From NCBI RefSeq assembly GCF_008692035.1, contig NZ_VTFG01000001.1:1426001-1490000 (forward strand): DNA of 64,000 nt. The letters run 5' to 3'. Positions within the stretch are counted from its first letter, which is position 1. Every line of letters begins with the position of its first letter. Of the stretch, positions 56,222-64,000 are shown one piece after another. The notes beneath the pieces are model-generated. The model worked only from the letters and a program-made list of their open reading frames with translations, searched no databases and was not told where the DNA came from. The stretch is from Pseudomonas marginalis. Lineage in GTDB: Bacteria; Pseudomonadota; Gammaproteobacteria; Pseudomonadales; Pseudomonadaceae. Both the position numbers and the translations under genes were made by a program.

Positions 56222-57972
56222 ATGTTTGATTACTTAGGAAACTTTCCAATTTCGGCCGATCTACTACCGCAACGCCTTCGCTCTCTTTTGGAGCCAATCG
56301 GAATCGATCCGTTGGAACGAGTAGCGGTAAGTAGTTTTACGGAAACCGAATGCTCAGAATGGAACAGAGAGACTGTTCACATGGTGATGGCTGTCGTTCC
56401 TGACGACGGCAATGCGACACCAGTCCTTCATTGTGACAGTGTTGTGGCGCACGGATTACCAATTGTCCGAGAGAAAGGTAGCGAGCGAGATTTCGCGCCG
56501 AGTGTGAGCGGTCATGATTACGTTGTTGCCTCTTGGGGTAGCAGCTTATTTTTCACCTATAACTTGGCCGAGAAAGTATGGATGTCACTAGGTTTAACGC
56601 CACGCTGCATTGGCAATGAGCACCAGCGCTTAGTTTACGACGACTTGAGCCTTCCTGAGTTCGGAGTCGCGGAAGGAGAAGTGTCTTTTCAGTACAATTT
56701 CAGTCCCTCCCGAGATGTTAAATGGTTAATTTCCAACGAGTATCTTCGCAAATATCTGTGGCTTAGGGGCGGGCGTGGCGTTCGTCAGTTCTTCTACCAA
56801 GTGACACTCAAAGACAGCCTTCCATTGCGTAAATTGATGAATGGCTCTAAGTTTTTTTCTCTTGGTACGCCGGGAAGTTGGCTTGAAGGTGACCTTCGGG
56901 AAACAGAGGGCGGTTTGCTGCTTCAAGTGTGGGCCACGGTAGTGGCCGTATCCTGTGAGCTTTGCCCTCAGCAGACTGCAGATGGACTGACTTGGCCAGG
57001 TGTTGTTGGCAAAGTTAATCACGCAAGCGCTAACGACATTGTCAGGAGCGATATGACGGTCTATCTCGACGATAGATTTCTCGAACGGTATGAACAGAAC
57101 AGTTTGTATGATAGTACGCCTGTTGATATGCATGGTGATTGGAGCTGCAGCCCTTCTTACATGGGCAGTGGTCTTTTTCAGGATGCCGGCGAGTAGGAAG
57201 AAATCTAATTGAGGTGGAAATAAGGGACTTGTACAAGGGGGTCCCAGTTCGAGAAACTTTACATGCTCATATCCACGCTGTGGATTTAGGGATCGTGAAG
57301 CGCGACCTGAGTGAAGAACACATTGTTTCCAAAGTGGATAGATTCCTCTCACAAATGTTATCCCTGGGAGAGAACCTTTCCCAGCTCGGGACGGCGCTAG
57401 GCCAAGAAAAAACCGCTGTCGAACTGCTAGGGTTCTCGCGGCACGCAGTTGAAGCTGAAGGTTGGCTAAATTATCCTCAAGTTACAAAACTTGCCCAAGT
57501 AGCTTCCTTGGATATGACCCAGCAAGGCTTTCTCGCTCGATGCAAATCCGTACATGAAATCTGGCAGAAACTTCCCGATGGTTTCCTCAAACAGATTCTA
57601 GAAGCGATGGGTGTTCCGCGAAAGTCGATCGCCAGTCTAGGTACCTTAAAGCTTCTACAGGGATTACTGAACATCCTAGCGAGGTTTGATGAAAACTGTG
57701 AAGCGCCGGATGCGCTCAAAAGCAAAGATGAGCCAGACGGCTGGAATGCCAAGAATGATGATATTGCAATGCTGTTCGTTAACTACGATCTTCGTATCGC
57801 TGACGCCCACGATTCAGTGAGTAAGATTGTCGAAAGATTGCAGGACCAAGGCTTCGATACTGCTACATTGCATCAGGGACATGGCAGGGCGCTGGATTTT
57901 GTTTTGGATGGCGTGATCAGCTCCTTTGCAGCAATTAATAGGCCGTTGAGCAGAATTCTGGCCCGCGCGTGA
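56222..57972 (+). pseudogene. Frameshifted large element gene, unknown function
   Basis: Two overlapping frames appear to be one broken gene of roughly 580 codons. The first (56222-57196, 324 aa, with GGAGAAAGCTG upstream of the ATG) ends GLFQDAGE. The second, in the -1 frame, continues GRNLIEVEIRDLYKGVPVRE and runs to 57972 without its own ribosome site. The frames overlap between 57139 and 57196, where a T5 run (57174-57178) is a likely slip point. Codon use is AT-rich throughout. No catalytic motif was recognised. The C-terminal region (YDLRIADAHDSVSKIVERLQ) is helical and faintly HEPN-like. A sequencing error or programmed frameshift remain possible. Confidence 0.65.
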
Positions 57973-58112
57973 CTGGCTCTGTTTCATGTAGCGGCTGAGC
58001 ATGACAGGGAGTGTGGCCGGCAGGCGCAACCAATCATTTCTCCAGCTGGAGCGGGCTGGGCAGACCTGAGTAGCGATGCACAACTAACCCACCATCGCAA
58101 TGCATCTGGTTT

Positions 58113-59024
58113 TTATTTTTCAGGATCAAATAATTCGATGTCTTTTTGAACGTATTTATTCGCGATAGAACCTTTTAGGTTCTTGTCGGCGAATTCTTTT
58201 TGCTTTGCTTTTTGTTCCTCACTCATGGCGCTCAGTCTTTTTGTCGAGAAATTACTGTTTTGATCAACTGCTTTCACCACGCTTGCGGGAAGCTTTCTCG
58301 AATGGTGAGGGATTTTAGTATTTGGTTTGACTATGAACGCCTGCCACTGCTGTGCTTCTGCTGAGCTGTCTATTACTAAGTCGCGCATATGACCGCAGAT
58401 GATAAAAGGGCCGAGTTTGGCTTGTACGGCTTGGCGAGTGAATTTATCGCCATAATAACCATTTACACCAATCCCCATCTCGTATCTGAGGTGAGTCACG
58501 GTCAAGGACTTAGATTCTTTAATTTCCACCTCGTTAAAATCTCTGTCTAAGAACAGATAGATATGGAAGGGGTCAATAGAGTCTGTCTCGTTTAGTAGGA
58601 AGCGCCGCCAGACGCGCTCTGGTTTGATTAGGTGAACGATCTGGTCAGGCGAATCTTGATTAGCCTGGATTAAGTATTTCGCGACCCGCCAACAAACTGA
58701 AAGCAAAAGTCGAAATGATTGTTCATCTATTTCCAAGGGCGCGTCAGGTTTTTTTAAGTAAGACTGAAATTTTTTCGCAAACGTAGTTTCATATTTCTCG
58801 AATAGGTCTTCGCACTGTTTCCCTAGAAATGGTAGCTTCAAAGTATCTTGCACTATTTTGTTGGGGTCTTCAGTATTTCTAAGCCGATATCCGCTTTCTT
58901 TAGCGAGGGCTTTTGATACAAGGCGTGGAATGATGTGGCTGATTTCGCCTGTTTCTTCTTCGCCACAAAGTTGACAAACTTTTAACGATGGCTGCGGTTT
59001 ATTCTGTTCTATCTTCATGACCAT
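58113..59024 (-). CDS. HNH-like zinc-binding protein of unknown function
   Basis: A 303-aa protein in AT-rich sequence, so probably foreign. The N-terminal CQLCGEEETGEISHIIPRLV has a CxxC pair followed by SHIIP, like the first half of an HNH/treble-clef nuclease. A later LGKQCEDLFEKYETTFAKKF resembles the E-rich second part of that family, but a full HNN or HNH triad is not evident. The C-terminal third is lysine-rich. CAGGAAG precedes the ATG at 59024. It is transcribed against its neighbours inside the tRNA-Ser element, where such proteins are often defence-associated. That role is inference. Confidence 0.65.
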   Translation of the reverse strand: MVMKIEQNKPQPSLKVCQLCGEEETGEISHIIPRLVSKALAKESGYRLRNTEDPNKIVQDTLKLPFLGKQCEDLFEKYETTFAKKFQSYLKKPDAPLEIDEQSFRLLLSVCWRVAKYLIQANQDSPDQIVHLIKPERVWRRFLLNETDSIDPFHIYLFLDRDFNEVEIKESKSLTVTHLRYEMGIGVNGYYGDKFTRQAVQAKLGPFIICGHMRDLVIDSSAEAQQWQAFIVKPNTKIPHHSRKLPASVVKAVDQNSNFSTKRLSAMSEEQKAKQKEFADKNLKGSIANKYVQKDIELFDPEK

Positions 59025-59091
59025 GTAGCTTCCTGGTATTCCGAATAAATACTGAAAAAATCACATAATTTAGCTATTTATTTTGCGGAAT

Positions 59092-59283
59092 TTACTCTTC
59101 ATCGAGTTCATCGCGAGCGACTGTAATGATCGTTGCGCATTCACCGTCTAAACGTACCGATACGCTGCCTGGGTTGCTGACGCTGACGATGGTTCCATAT
59201 GGCTCTTCCCAAGGGCGAGATTGTAAAACTTTTTCTTTTGGGACACTGACCCGCGCCCCGATTCGGATTTTGCTAGGATTCAT
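59092..59283 (-). CDS. Small beta-rich protein
   Basis: A 63-aa protein with GAGAGG about 6 nt before the ATG. The pattern RIGARVSVPKEKV, YGTIVSVSNPGSVSVRLDGE and an acidic end suggests a small beta-barrel of SH3/KOW type. It lies 67 nt upstream of the HNH-like gene on the same strand and may be co-transcribed with it. I do not recognise a named family. Confidence 0.6.
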   Translation of the reverse strand: MNPSKIRIGARVSVPKEKVLQSRPWEEPYGTIVSVSNPGSVSVRLDGECATIITVARDELDEE

Positions 59284-59391
59284 AGGCCTCTCTATTTTAT
59301 GGCGATTCGCCAGTACCTGGCAGATAGTTCTGGCGCTGGTGTAGTCTAAAATGGACAGATCATACCCCGTCCTATACCCGATAAAGCCAAC

Positions 59392-60669
59392 CTACTTGCA
59401 AGGAATCGACCAAAGTTGGTCAAGCCGAGTAGTAAAGCTCTGGCTCATCATCTCACGTCGCATACCCCATTGAGGACCTCTAGGGACACAAGCAGAACGC
59501 AGTGTCCCCCTGCCCCACCGCTCATTGATCTGATCCAGTACCGTCATAACCCGAGTTGCTTCAGCTGGTTGCGATGTAACGAATAGATCATCGGTGTACT
59601 CGCCGGGTTGGCACAAATTGAGCAACATCACTTCTGCCTTGCTGTACTTGAAGCCAGGCCTAAATATTCGATCAAGCGCACGCACTGCTGCCTGCGTTAG
59701 CAGCCGGACATCATCAGTGGGATAAGGCATATCCACCACCACCCCATTGGCATACTTCGCCTCCTCCGGGTTGAACATGCCAGTGCGGATGCACACGCGT
59801 ACCTTCTTGCACAGCGAGTTCTGAGCACGGAGTTTCTCAGAGGCACGCATCATGTAGGTGGCCACCGCCTCTTTGATGGGCGGCAGCTCCGTCAGCCGCT
59901 TACCGAACATGCGACTGCAGCAGATCTCCTGCTTTGGCGGATCCGGCTCATCCAGCTCTAGGCAAGGCGTGCCTCCTAACTCCCTAGCCGTCTTCTCGAT
60001 CACAATGATGAACTTCTTACGAAGCGTCCACGGATCGGCCTTAGCCAAGTCCATAGCCGACTTGATACCCATGGCATCGAGATGGAGTTTCATTTTGCGA
60101 CCGACACCCCAAACCTCCGCTACATCCGTATTACGCAGCACCCAATCACGCTTAACCGGGTCGGTGATGTTGACCACTCCACCGGTTTGGGACAGCAGGC
60201 GCTTAGCGGTGTGGTTTGCCAGCTTCGCCAGTGTCTTTGTGTGAGCAATGCCTACGCCGACAGGGATACCGGTGCAACGGAGCACCTGGGCGCGAATCTG
60301 CCGACCTAAGTCATCCAGCCCACCGATGCCAGTCAGATCAGCGAACGCCTCGTCGATGCTGTACACCTCAACTGTCGGCACCAACGCCTCGATCAGGCTC
60401 ATCACGCGCTCGCTCATGTCGCCGTACAGCGCATAGTTTGAGGAGAAAGGGACAATACCGTGCTGCTTGAGCTTGTGTTTGATCTGGAAATACGGCTCGC
60501 CCATATTGATGAAGGGCTTCGCGTCCTAGCTACGGGCGATGACACAGCCATCGTTGTTGCTCAGCACCACGATGGGCACCTTCGCCAGGTCGGGCCGAAA
60601 TACTCTCTCGCAGCTGGCATAGTAACTGTTGCAATCGATCAGTGCGAAGGTGGGCTGCTGCTTGGACAT
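59392..60669 (-). pseudogene. umuC: DNA polymerase V catalytic subunit with internal amber codon
   Basis: Y-family polymerase for SOS translesion synthesis. From ATG 60669 the frame reads [20 protein letters not shown], with the metal-binding Asp, to codon 47. Codon 48 is TAG (60526-60528), where relatives have Gln or similar in SQDAKPFINMG. After it the frame is open to 59392, with the catalytic VYSIDEAFADLTG and an intact little-finger and C-terminal region, 425 codons in all. Only this one stop interrupts an otherwise full-length gene. Restart at the internal ATG in FINMGEPYFQ would lose the first active-site Asp. It lies in the tRNA-Ser element beside an umuD remnant. Confidence 0.88.
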
Positions 60670-60855
60670 GGCTGCGCACTGTGCTGGTGATCACGCCCCA
60701 GATCGACAGTTCGTCGCCTTCGAGAACGTAGCGTGCCGGGAACTTGGGATTTTCGGAAAGCAGGACAACTTCCCGACCGCGCTTACACAAGCGCTTGCAG
60801 ACGGTCTCATTGTTCAGCAGTGCCACCACCACATGCCCGTGGGTCACCCGCTGCG
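60670..60855 (-). pseudogene. umuD: umuD C-terminal remnant
   Basis: About 60 codons matching the C-terminal half of UmuD, the SOS-processed partner of UmuC: RVTHGHVVVALLNNETVCKR, REVVLLSENPKFPARYVLEG and [16 protein letters not shown]. The catalytic-lysine region is included, but the cleavage site, catalytic serine and N-terminal half are absent. The sequence is replaced near 60855 by phage tail sequence running the other way. The frame also runs on past the umuC start instead of stopping. Confidence 0.82.
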
Positions 60856-61065
60856 GTTTCGTTGATGGCGGTGCCGCCAAAACCGCCGGCGCCGAAGATC
60901 GAGCAGAAGGTTGATATCAACGCGCCCCTTCATCTGACGGTACAGGGCGATGTAAAGGATCCTGCGCAGCTTGCCCGTGGCCTACAGCCGTACCTTGATC
61001 AGCATCAGCGAGAAATCACTCAGCAACTGGAGAGCCGCAAGCTCTACGACGATGCGCACCTTTGA
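60856..61065 (+). pseudogene. C-terminal remnant of a phage tail tape-measure protein
   Basis: About 70 codons ending INAPLHLTVQGDVKDPAQLA, then RGLQPYLDQHQREITQQLES, then RKLYDDAHL plus stop, the typical end of tape-measure proteins in P2-like Pseudomonas phages. The upstream part of the gene is missing: the sequence joins the umuD remnant near 60855. Confidence 0.7.
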
Positions 61066-61077
61066 CCTGGGGGACTT

Positions 61078-61130
61078 ATGGGCTACATGGAGCAGCTGCA
61101 AGCAAGTGTGAAGTCCTTGGCGGCGGCAGG
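61078..61130 (+). pseudogene. 5' remnant of the next phage tail gene
   Basis: ATG 61078 with GGGGGA upstream begins MGYMEQLQASVKSLAAAGE, placed right after the tape-measure end as tail genes are. It then joins integrase sequence of another frame near 61131. The deletion has removed everything between the tail genes and the integrase end. Confidence 0.55.
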
Positions 61131-61133
61131 TGA

Positions 61134-61424
61134 GACTGGTCGCCGTACCTACTGATCAATAAATACGGAAAAAGGATGACGAAAGGCATGTTGCGCTTGC
61201 GCTGGGACAAGGCGCGAGAGAAAGCGCAGCAGAACGCATTGGAACAGGGCGACCCTATGCTAGCCGCTAAAATTGGTGGGTTTCAGTTTCGAGACATCCG
61301 GCCCAAGGCAGCATCGGAAATCATCGACATTGGCGATGCGAGTCTGCTGTTGGGCCACAGTAAGCAGGAGATCACCAAACGGGTGTACAGGAGGATTGGA
61401 GCGACCGCCAAACCCTCCAAATAG
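61134..61424 (+). pseudogene. Tyrosine integrase C-terminal remnant (younger element)
   Basis: About 96 codons of the C-terminal catalytic domain of a phage-type tyrosine recombinase. SPYLLINKYGKRMTKGMLRL begins the open frame; FQFRDIRPKAASEI holds one catalytic Arg, and ASLLLGHSKQEITKRVYRR holds the His and the nucleophilic Tyr. The N-terminal and core part is missing. It ends 117 nt before the serine tRNA, the classical integrase-att arrangement, and is probably not functional. Confidence 0.85.
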
Positions 61425-61504
61425 GCAAAGTTTGGGAACGCCTACCCGAAAGTTTCGGAACGCCTGTGAAAAACCGTTGCTCCCTACCCGAAGGCCAGAA
61501 ACAC

Positions 61505-61530
61505 GAAAGCCCCACATTTGTGGGGCTTTC
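61505..61530 (-). terminator. Terminator of the serine tRNA
   Basis: GAAAGCCCCACA (61505-61516) pairs with TGTGGGGCTTTC (61519-61530). On the minus strand it follows the tRNA 3' end by about 10 nt. Hairpins of the same family accompany attachment copies A and B. Confidence 0.8.
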
Positions 61531-61540
61531 ACGTTAATCT

Positions 61541-61631
61541 TGGCGGGAAACCAGGGATTCGAACCCTGGGAACGCTATTAACGTTCGCCGGTTTTCAAGA
61601 CCGGTGCATTCAACCACTCTGCCAATTTCCC
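61541..61631 (-). tRNA. tRNA-Ser (anticodon UGA)
   Basis: A complete 91-nt serine tRNA with CCA encoded. Acceptor GGGAAAT pairs with GTTTCCC, discriminator G. The anticodon loop CTTGAAA (UGA) sits on the stem CCGGT/ACCGG. The long variable arm is characteristic of tRNA-Ser, and the T loop reads GGTTCGAATCC. Its last 68 nt plus flank are duplicated at 53564, so it is the attachment site of the element to its left. The 3' part now present was supplied by the element and is identical to the displaced copy. Confidence 0.95.
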
Positions 61632-61783
61632 TTGTGCATCACAGGATTAGGATAGCCCATCTTGTCTCAGCGGGCGCCATAATACCCGAATGAAACACAC
61701 TGTCAAACTCTCGCCATCGCTTGTTACAGAGCGTCTGTTATGATCTTTGCGACTGAACGTTTCAAAACCGAAGGAGTGTCGCC

Positions 61784-62455
61784 ATGCGCGAACAGAATTA
61801 CGCAGTGAATGGTAACGCGCAGGCTGAGCAGCTTGAAGTCAGCCGCGTGTTGCGCAACACCTATGGACTGCTCGCCCTTACCCTCGCATTCAGCGGTTTA
61901 ATGGCGTTCGTGGCCCAGCAGATGCACGTCGGCTACCCGAATATCTTTGTCGTACTGATCGGTTTCTATGGCCTGTTCTTCCTGACCAACAAGCTGCGTG
62001 ACTCGGCCTGGGGCCTGGTGTCGGCGTTTGCCTTGACCGGTTTCATGGGCTTTATCCTCGGCCCGATCCTCAACCGTTACCTCGGCATGGCCGGTGGTGC
62101 GGAAGTGGTCAGCTCGGCGTTTGCCATGACCGCCCTGGTGTTTGGTGGTCTGTCGGCCTACGTGCTGGTCACCCGCAAGGACATGAGCTTCCTGGGTGGT
62201 TTCATCACCGCGGGCTTCTTCGTGTTGCTGGCAGCGGTGGTGGCGGGCATGTTCTTCCAGATCAGCGGCCTGCAACTGGCGATCAGCGCGGGTTTTGTGC
62301 TGTTCTCCTCCGTGTGCATCCTGTTCCAGACCAGCGCCATCATCCACGGCGGTGAGCGCAACTACATCATGGCGACCGTCAGCCTGTATGTGTCGATCTA
62401 CAACCTGTTTATCAGCCTGTTGCAGATCTTCGGCATCATGAGCCGCGACGACTGA
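61784..62455 (+). CDS. yccA: BI-1/YccA-family inner-membrane protein
   Basis: Inner-membrane protein (223 aa) of the Bax-inhibitor-1/TMBIM family with seven hydrophobic segments. VLRNTYGLLALTLAFSGLMA near the N-terminus, LGPILNRYLGMAGG and ILFQTSAIIHGGERNYIMAT are typical. E. coli YccA interacts with the FtsH protease and protects SecY under stress. ATG 61784 has AAGGAG upstream. It is a single core gene immediately right of the tRNA and ends at a bidirectional terminator. Confidence 0.93.
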   Translation: MREQNYAVNGNAQAEQLEVSRVLRNTYGLLALTLAFSGLMAFVAQQMHVGYPNIFVVLIGFYGLFFLTNKLRDSAWGLVSAFALTGFMGFILGPILNRYLGMAGGAEVVSSAFAMTALVFGGLSAYVLVTRKDMSFLGGFITAGFFVLLAAVVAGMFFQISGLQLAISAGFVLFSSVCILFQTSAIIHGGERNYIMATVSLYVSIYNLFISLLQIFGIMSRDD

Positions 62456-62470
62456 TTTACTTGTTGCATA

Positions 62471-62506
62471 AAAAATGCCCCGTATCGAAAGATGCGGGGC
62501 ATTTTT
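62471..62506. terminator. Bidirectional terminator between yccA and murB
   Basis: A 16-bp stem capped by a GAAA tetraloop: AAAAATGCCCCGTATC faces GATGCGGGGCATTTTT. The T run on one side and A run on the other serve both converging genes. Confidence 0.93.
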
Positions 62507-62518
62507 GTTTTCACTGCA

Positions 62519-63538
62519 TTAGTACTGGTTGGGTTCCATTTCCAGCTCGACCTTGAAACGCTGGGCGATGTCGCGCTGGATACGCTGGGCCAGGTTGGCA
62601 ATATCGTGCCCTGTGGCGCCGCCATAGTTGACCAGCACCAGCGCCTGCAGGACATGCACGCCGGCATCGCCGTCACGAAAACCCTTCCAGCCGGCCTTGT
62701 CGATCAGCCAGCCAGCGGCCAGCTTCATCTGCCCATCCGCCTGCGGGTAAGCTACCAGGTCCGGATACTGCGCCTGTAACTCTTCAGCCAGGGCCTTGGA
62801 CACCAGCGGGTTCTTGAAGAAGCTGCCGGCATTGCCAAGCACTGCCGGGTCGGGCAATTTTTCGCTACGGATACTGCAAATCGCGCGACTGACATCGCTC
62901 GGTGTCGCCTCGGTGATCCCCTGCCCTGCCAGGCGCTGCTGCACTGGGCCGTAGTCGAGCTTGAGGCGGCTGGCGCGACTCAGGGCGAAGCGTACCCGCA
63001 GGATCAGCCAGCGCCCGGTTTCGTGCTTGAACAGGCTGTCGCGGTAGGCAAAGTTGCATTCTTCCAGGCTGAAGTCACGCAACTCGCCCGTCTGGCGATC
63101 GAGGGCGGTCAAGCCGGCAAAGACGTCCTTGATCTCCACGCCGTAGGCACCGATGTTCTGCATGGGGGCAGCACCGACGGTGCCGGGGATCAGGCTGAGG
63201 TTTTCCAGGCCGCAGAAGCCCTGCTCCAGGGTCCACAGTACAAACGGGTGCCAGGCTTCGCCGGCTTCGGCTTCGACCACCACCTGCATGCCATCATCCT
63301 GAAGCACCCGAATGCCCTGGGTGGCCATACGCAACACCAGGGCAGGAATGTCCTGGGTCAGCAGCAAGTTGCTGCCACCGCCAATCACCAGCAAGGGCAA
63401 CGCCCGGGTCGACGCATAGGCCAGTGCCTCGCGCACATCGGCGTCACTGAGGGCCTCGGCGAAGAGTTGGGCACGCACATCAATGCCAAAGCTATTGAAT
63501 GGCTTGAGCGACACCTGCGTCCGCACTTGCAAGGTCAT
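62519..63538 (-). CDS. murB: UDP-N-acetylenolpyruvoylglucosamine reductase
   Basis: MurB (339 aa), the FAD enzyme that makes UDP-N-acetylmuramate in peptidoglycan synthesis. NSFGIDVRAQLF, LLVIGGGSNLLLT and SLIPGTVGAAPMQNIGAYG form the FAD-binding part. The catalytic Ser is in GNAGSFFKNP and the Glu near the end in FKVELEMEPN. Length fits the type I enzyme. ATG 63538 overlaps the phosphatase stop (ATGA). The earlier frame start at 63574 is unnecessary. Confidence 0.96.
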   Translation of the reverse strand: MTLQVRTQVSLKPFNSFGIDVRAQLFAEALSDADVREALAYASTRALPLLVIGGGSNLLLTQDIPALVLRMATQGIRVLQDDGMQVVVEAEAGEAWHPFVLWTLEQGFCGLENLSLIPGTVGAAPMQNIGAYGVEIKDVFAGLTALDRQTGELRDFSLEECNFAYRDSLFKHETGRWLILRVRFALSRASRLKLDYGPVQQRLAGQGITEATPSDVSRAICSIRSEKLPDPAVLGNAGSFFKNPLVSKALAEELQAQYPDLVAYPQADGQMKLAAGWLIDKAGWKGFRDGDAGVHVLQALVLVNYGGATGHDIANLAQRIQRDIAQRFKVELEMEPNQY

Positions 63539-63999
63539 AACCGTCCCTTCAATTCGATCACCAGTAAATCGCACGCCCGCTCGATCAGGTCCAGGACCCG
63601 TTCGAAGCCTTGTTCACCTTCGTAGTAGGGATCCGGCACCTCGTCCACTTCAGCCTCATAGCGGCGCAGGAACAGGTCCAGCTCCGCCTTGCCCTGGCCG
63701 GGCTGCATGGCCTTGAGGTTGCGCAGGTTGCTGTGGTCCATGGCCAGGATCAGGTCGTAGCGCGCAAAGTCGGCGCGGGAGACCTGCCGGGCCCGCTGGG
63801 CCGACAAATCGTAGCCGCGCACCAGCGCCGCACGTTGGCTGCGCGGGTCCGGCGGGTTGCCGACATGCCATTCGCCGGTGCCGGCGGACGCAACATCGAC
63901 CTGCCCCGCCAGCCCGGCTTCGCGCAATTTATGGCGCAGTACGCCCTCGGCGGTGGGCGAGCGGCAGATATTGCCCAGGCAGACAAACAGAACCTCCAT
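63535..63999 (-). CDS. Low-molecular-weight protein tyrosine phosphatase
   Basis: LMW-PTP (154 aa) with the active-site loop VCLGNICRSPTAEG (Cys7, Arg13), which is the very N-terminus as usual, and the acid loop DEVPDPYYEG with Asp in DP. It removes phosphate from tyrosine, for instance on capsule or cell-envelope kinases. The start is at the window edge, and its ribosome site lies outside. It precedes murB with a 4-nt overlap, the conserved Pseudomonas arrangement in which kdsB lies just upstream. Confidence 0.93.
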   Translation of the reverse strand: MEVLFVCLGNICRSPTAEGVLRHKLREAGLAGQVDVASAGTGEWHVGNPPDPRSQRAALVRGYDLSAQRARQVSRADFARYDLILAMDHSNLRNLKAMQPGQGKAELDLFLRRYEAEVDEVPDPYYEGEQGFERVLDLIERACDLLVIELKGRL

Positions 64000-64000
64000 C

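Noticed and set aside
57173..57179. Programmed -1 frameshifting at CTTTTTC to join the two halves of the large island gene.
   Set aside because: The heptamer does not fit the X-XXY-YYZ rule and no downstream stimulatory structure was evident. A simple indel or sequencing error is more likely, although not excluded.

Overview
The window is chromosomal DNA of a fluorescent Pseudomonas, most likely from the P. fluorescens group. The evidence is the GC-rich codon use, REP/REPIN palindromes of the TGTGGGAGGGGGCTTGCCC type, the PTP-murB gene pair, and a second chemotaxis cluster in the order known from P. aeruginosa Che2. Almost all of it is ordinary accessory metabolism and transport. The exception is a scarred integration zone at a serine tRNA (about 52.57-61.63 kb), visibly more AT-rich around 56-59 kb.

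Layout, left half. 0-8.7 kb: a sugar or polyol catabolic locus with a ribose-type ABC transporter (permease, binding protein, double ATPase), two SDR dehydrogenases, a SorC-type regulator, transaldolase and a GlxA-type regulator. The gap between the ATPase and the first SDR gene has been tandemly triplicated, and the copies carry the ATPase gene tail and the SDR gene head. 8.8-13.8 kb: an NDH-2-like flavoprotein, a SotB-type exporter, a fimbrial-like secreted protein, and a BASS transporter divergent from an AraC-type regulator. 13.8-21.4 kb: a minus-strand operon encoding a Liv-type transporter, an ATC-hydrolase-family protein and a carbamoylase-type amidohydrolase, divergent from a LysR regulator. 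Together they suggest uptake and opening of a cyclic or carbamoylated amino-acid-like compound. 21.4-25.4 kb: an orphan NitT/TauT-type binding protein, a small unknown protein, a methyltransferase and a heme-oxygenase-like diiron protein. 25.6-34.2 kb: a complete chemosensory operon (receptor, cheY, STAS, cheA, receptor, cheW, cheR, cheD, cheB).

Layout, right half. 34.2-35.2 kb is non-coding repeat DNA: long inverted repeats enclose a three-arm foldback and a REPIN. 35.2-43.2 kb: a glycerol-type ABC transporter (binding protein, DUF2160-like protein, two permeases, two ATPases with complementary lesions), divergent from a sigma-54 activator, with a -24/-12 promoter and an array of TGAACA boxes. 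43.2-48 kb: FecI, FecR and a TonB-dependent receptor without the usual signalling domain, then a small ORF and an XRE-cupin regulator. 48.0-48.5 kb: a protein that is 41% methionine and 9% cysteine. 48.8-52.4 kb: unknown membrane proteins and lipoproteins.

Integration zone. Copies of the 3' end of tRNA-Ser(UGA) and/or its terminator lie at 52.57, 53.56 and 61.54 kb. Remnants of the same tyrosine integrase lie just left of the second and third copies, so at least two elements integrated at this site in turn. The younger one (about 8 kb) carries a protein with a RHIM-like amyloid motif, a frameshifted large unknown gene, an HNH-like protein, umuDC with an amber codon in umuC, and phage tail fragments. 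Beyond the tRNA the core genome resumes with a BI-1/YccA protein, murB and a low-molecular-weight tyrosine phosphatase.
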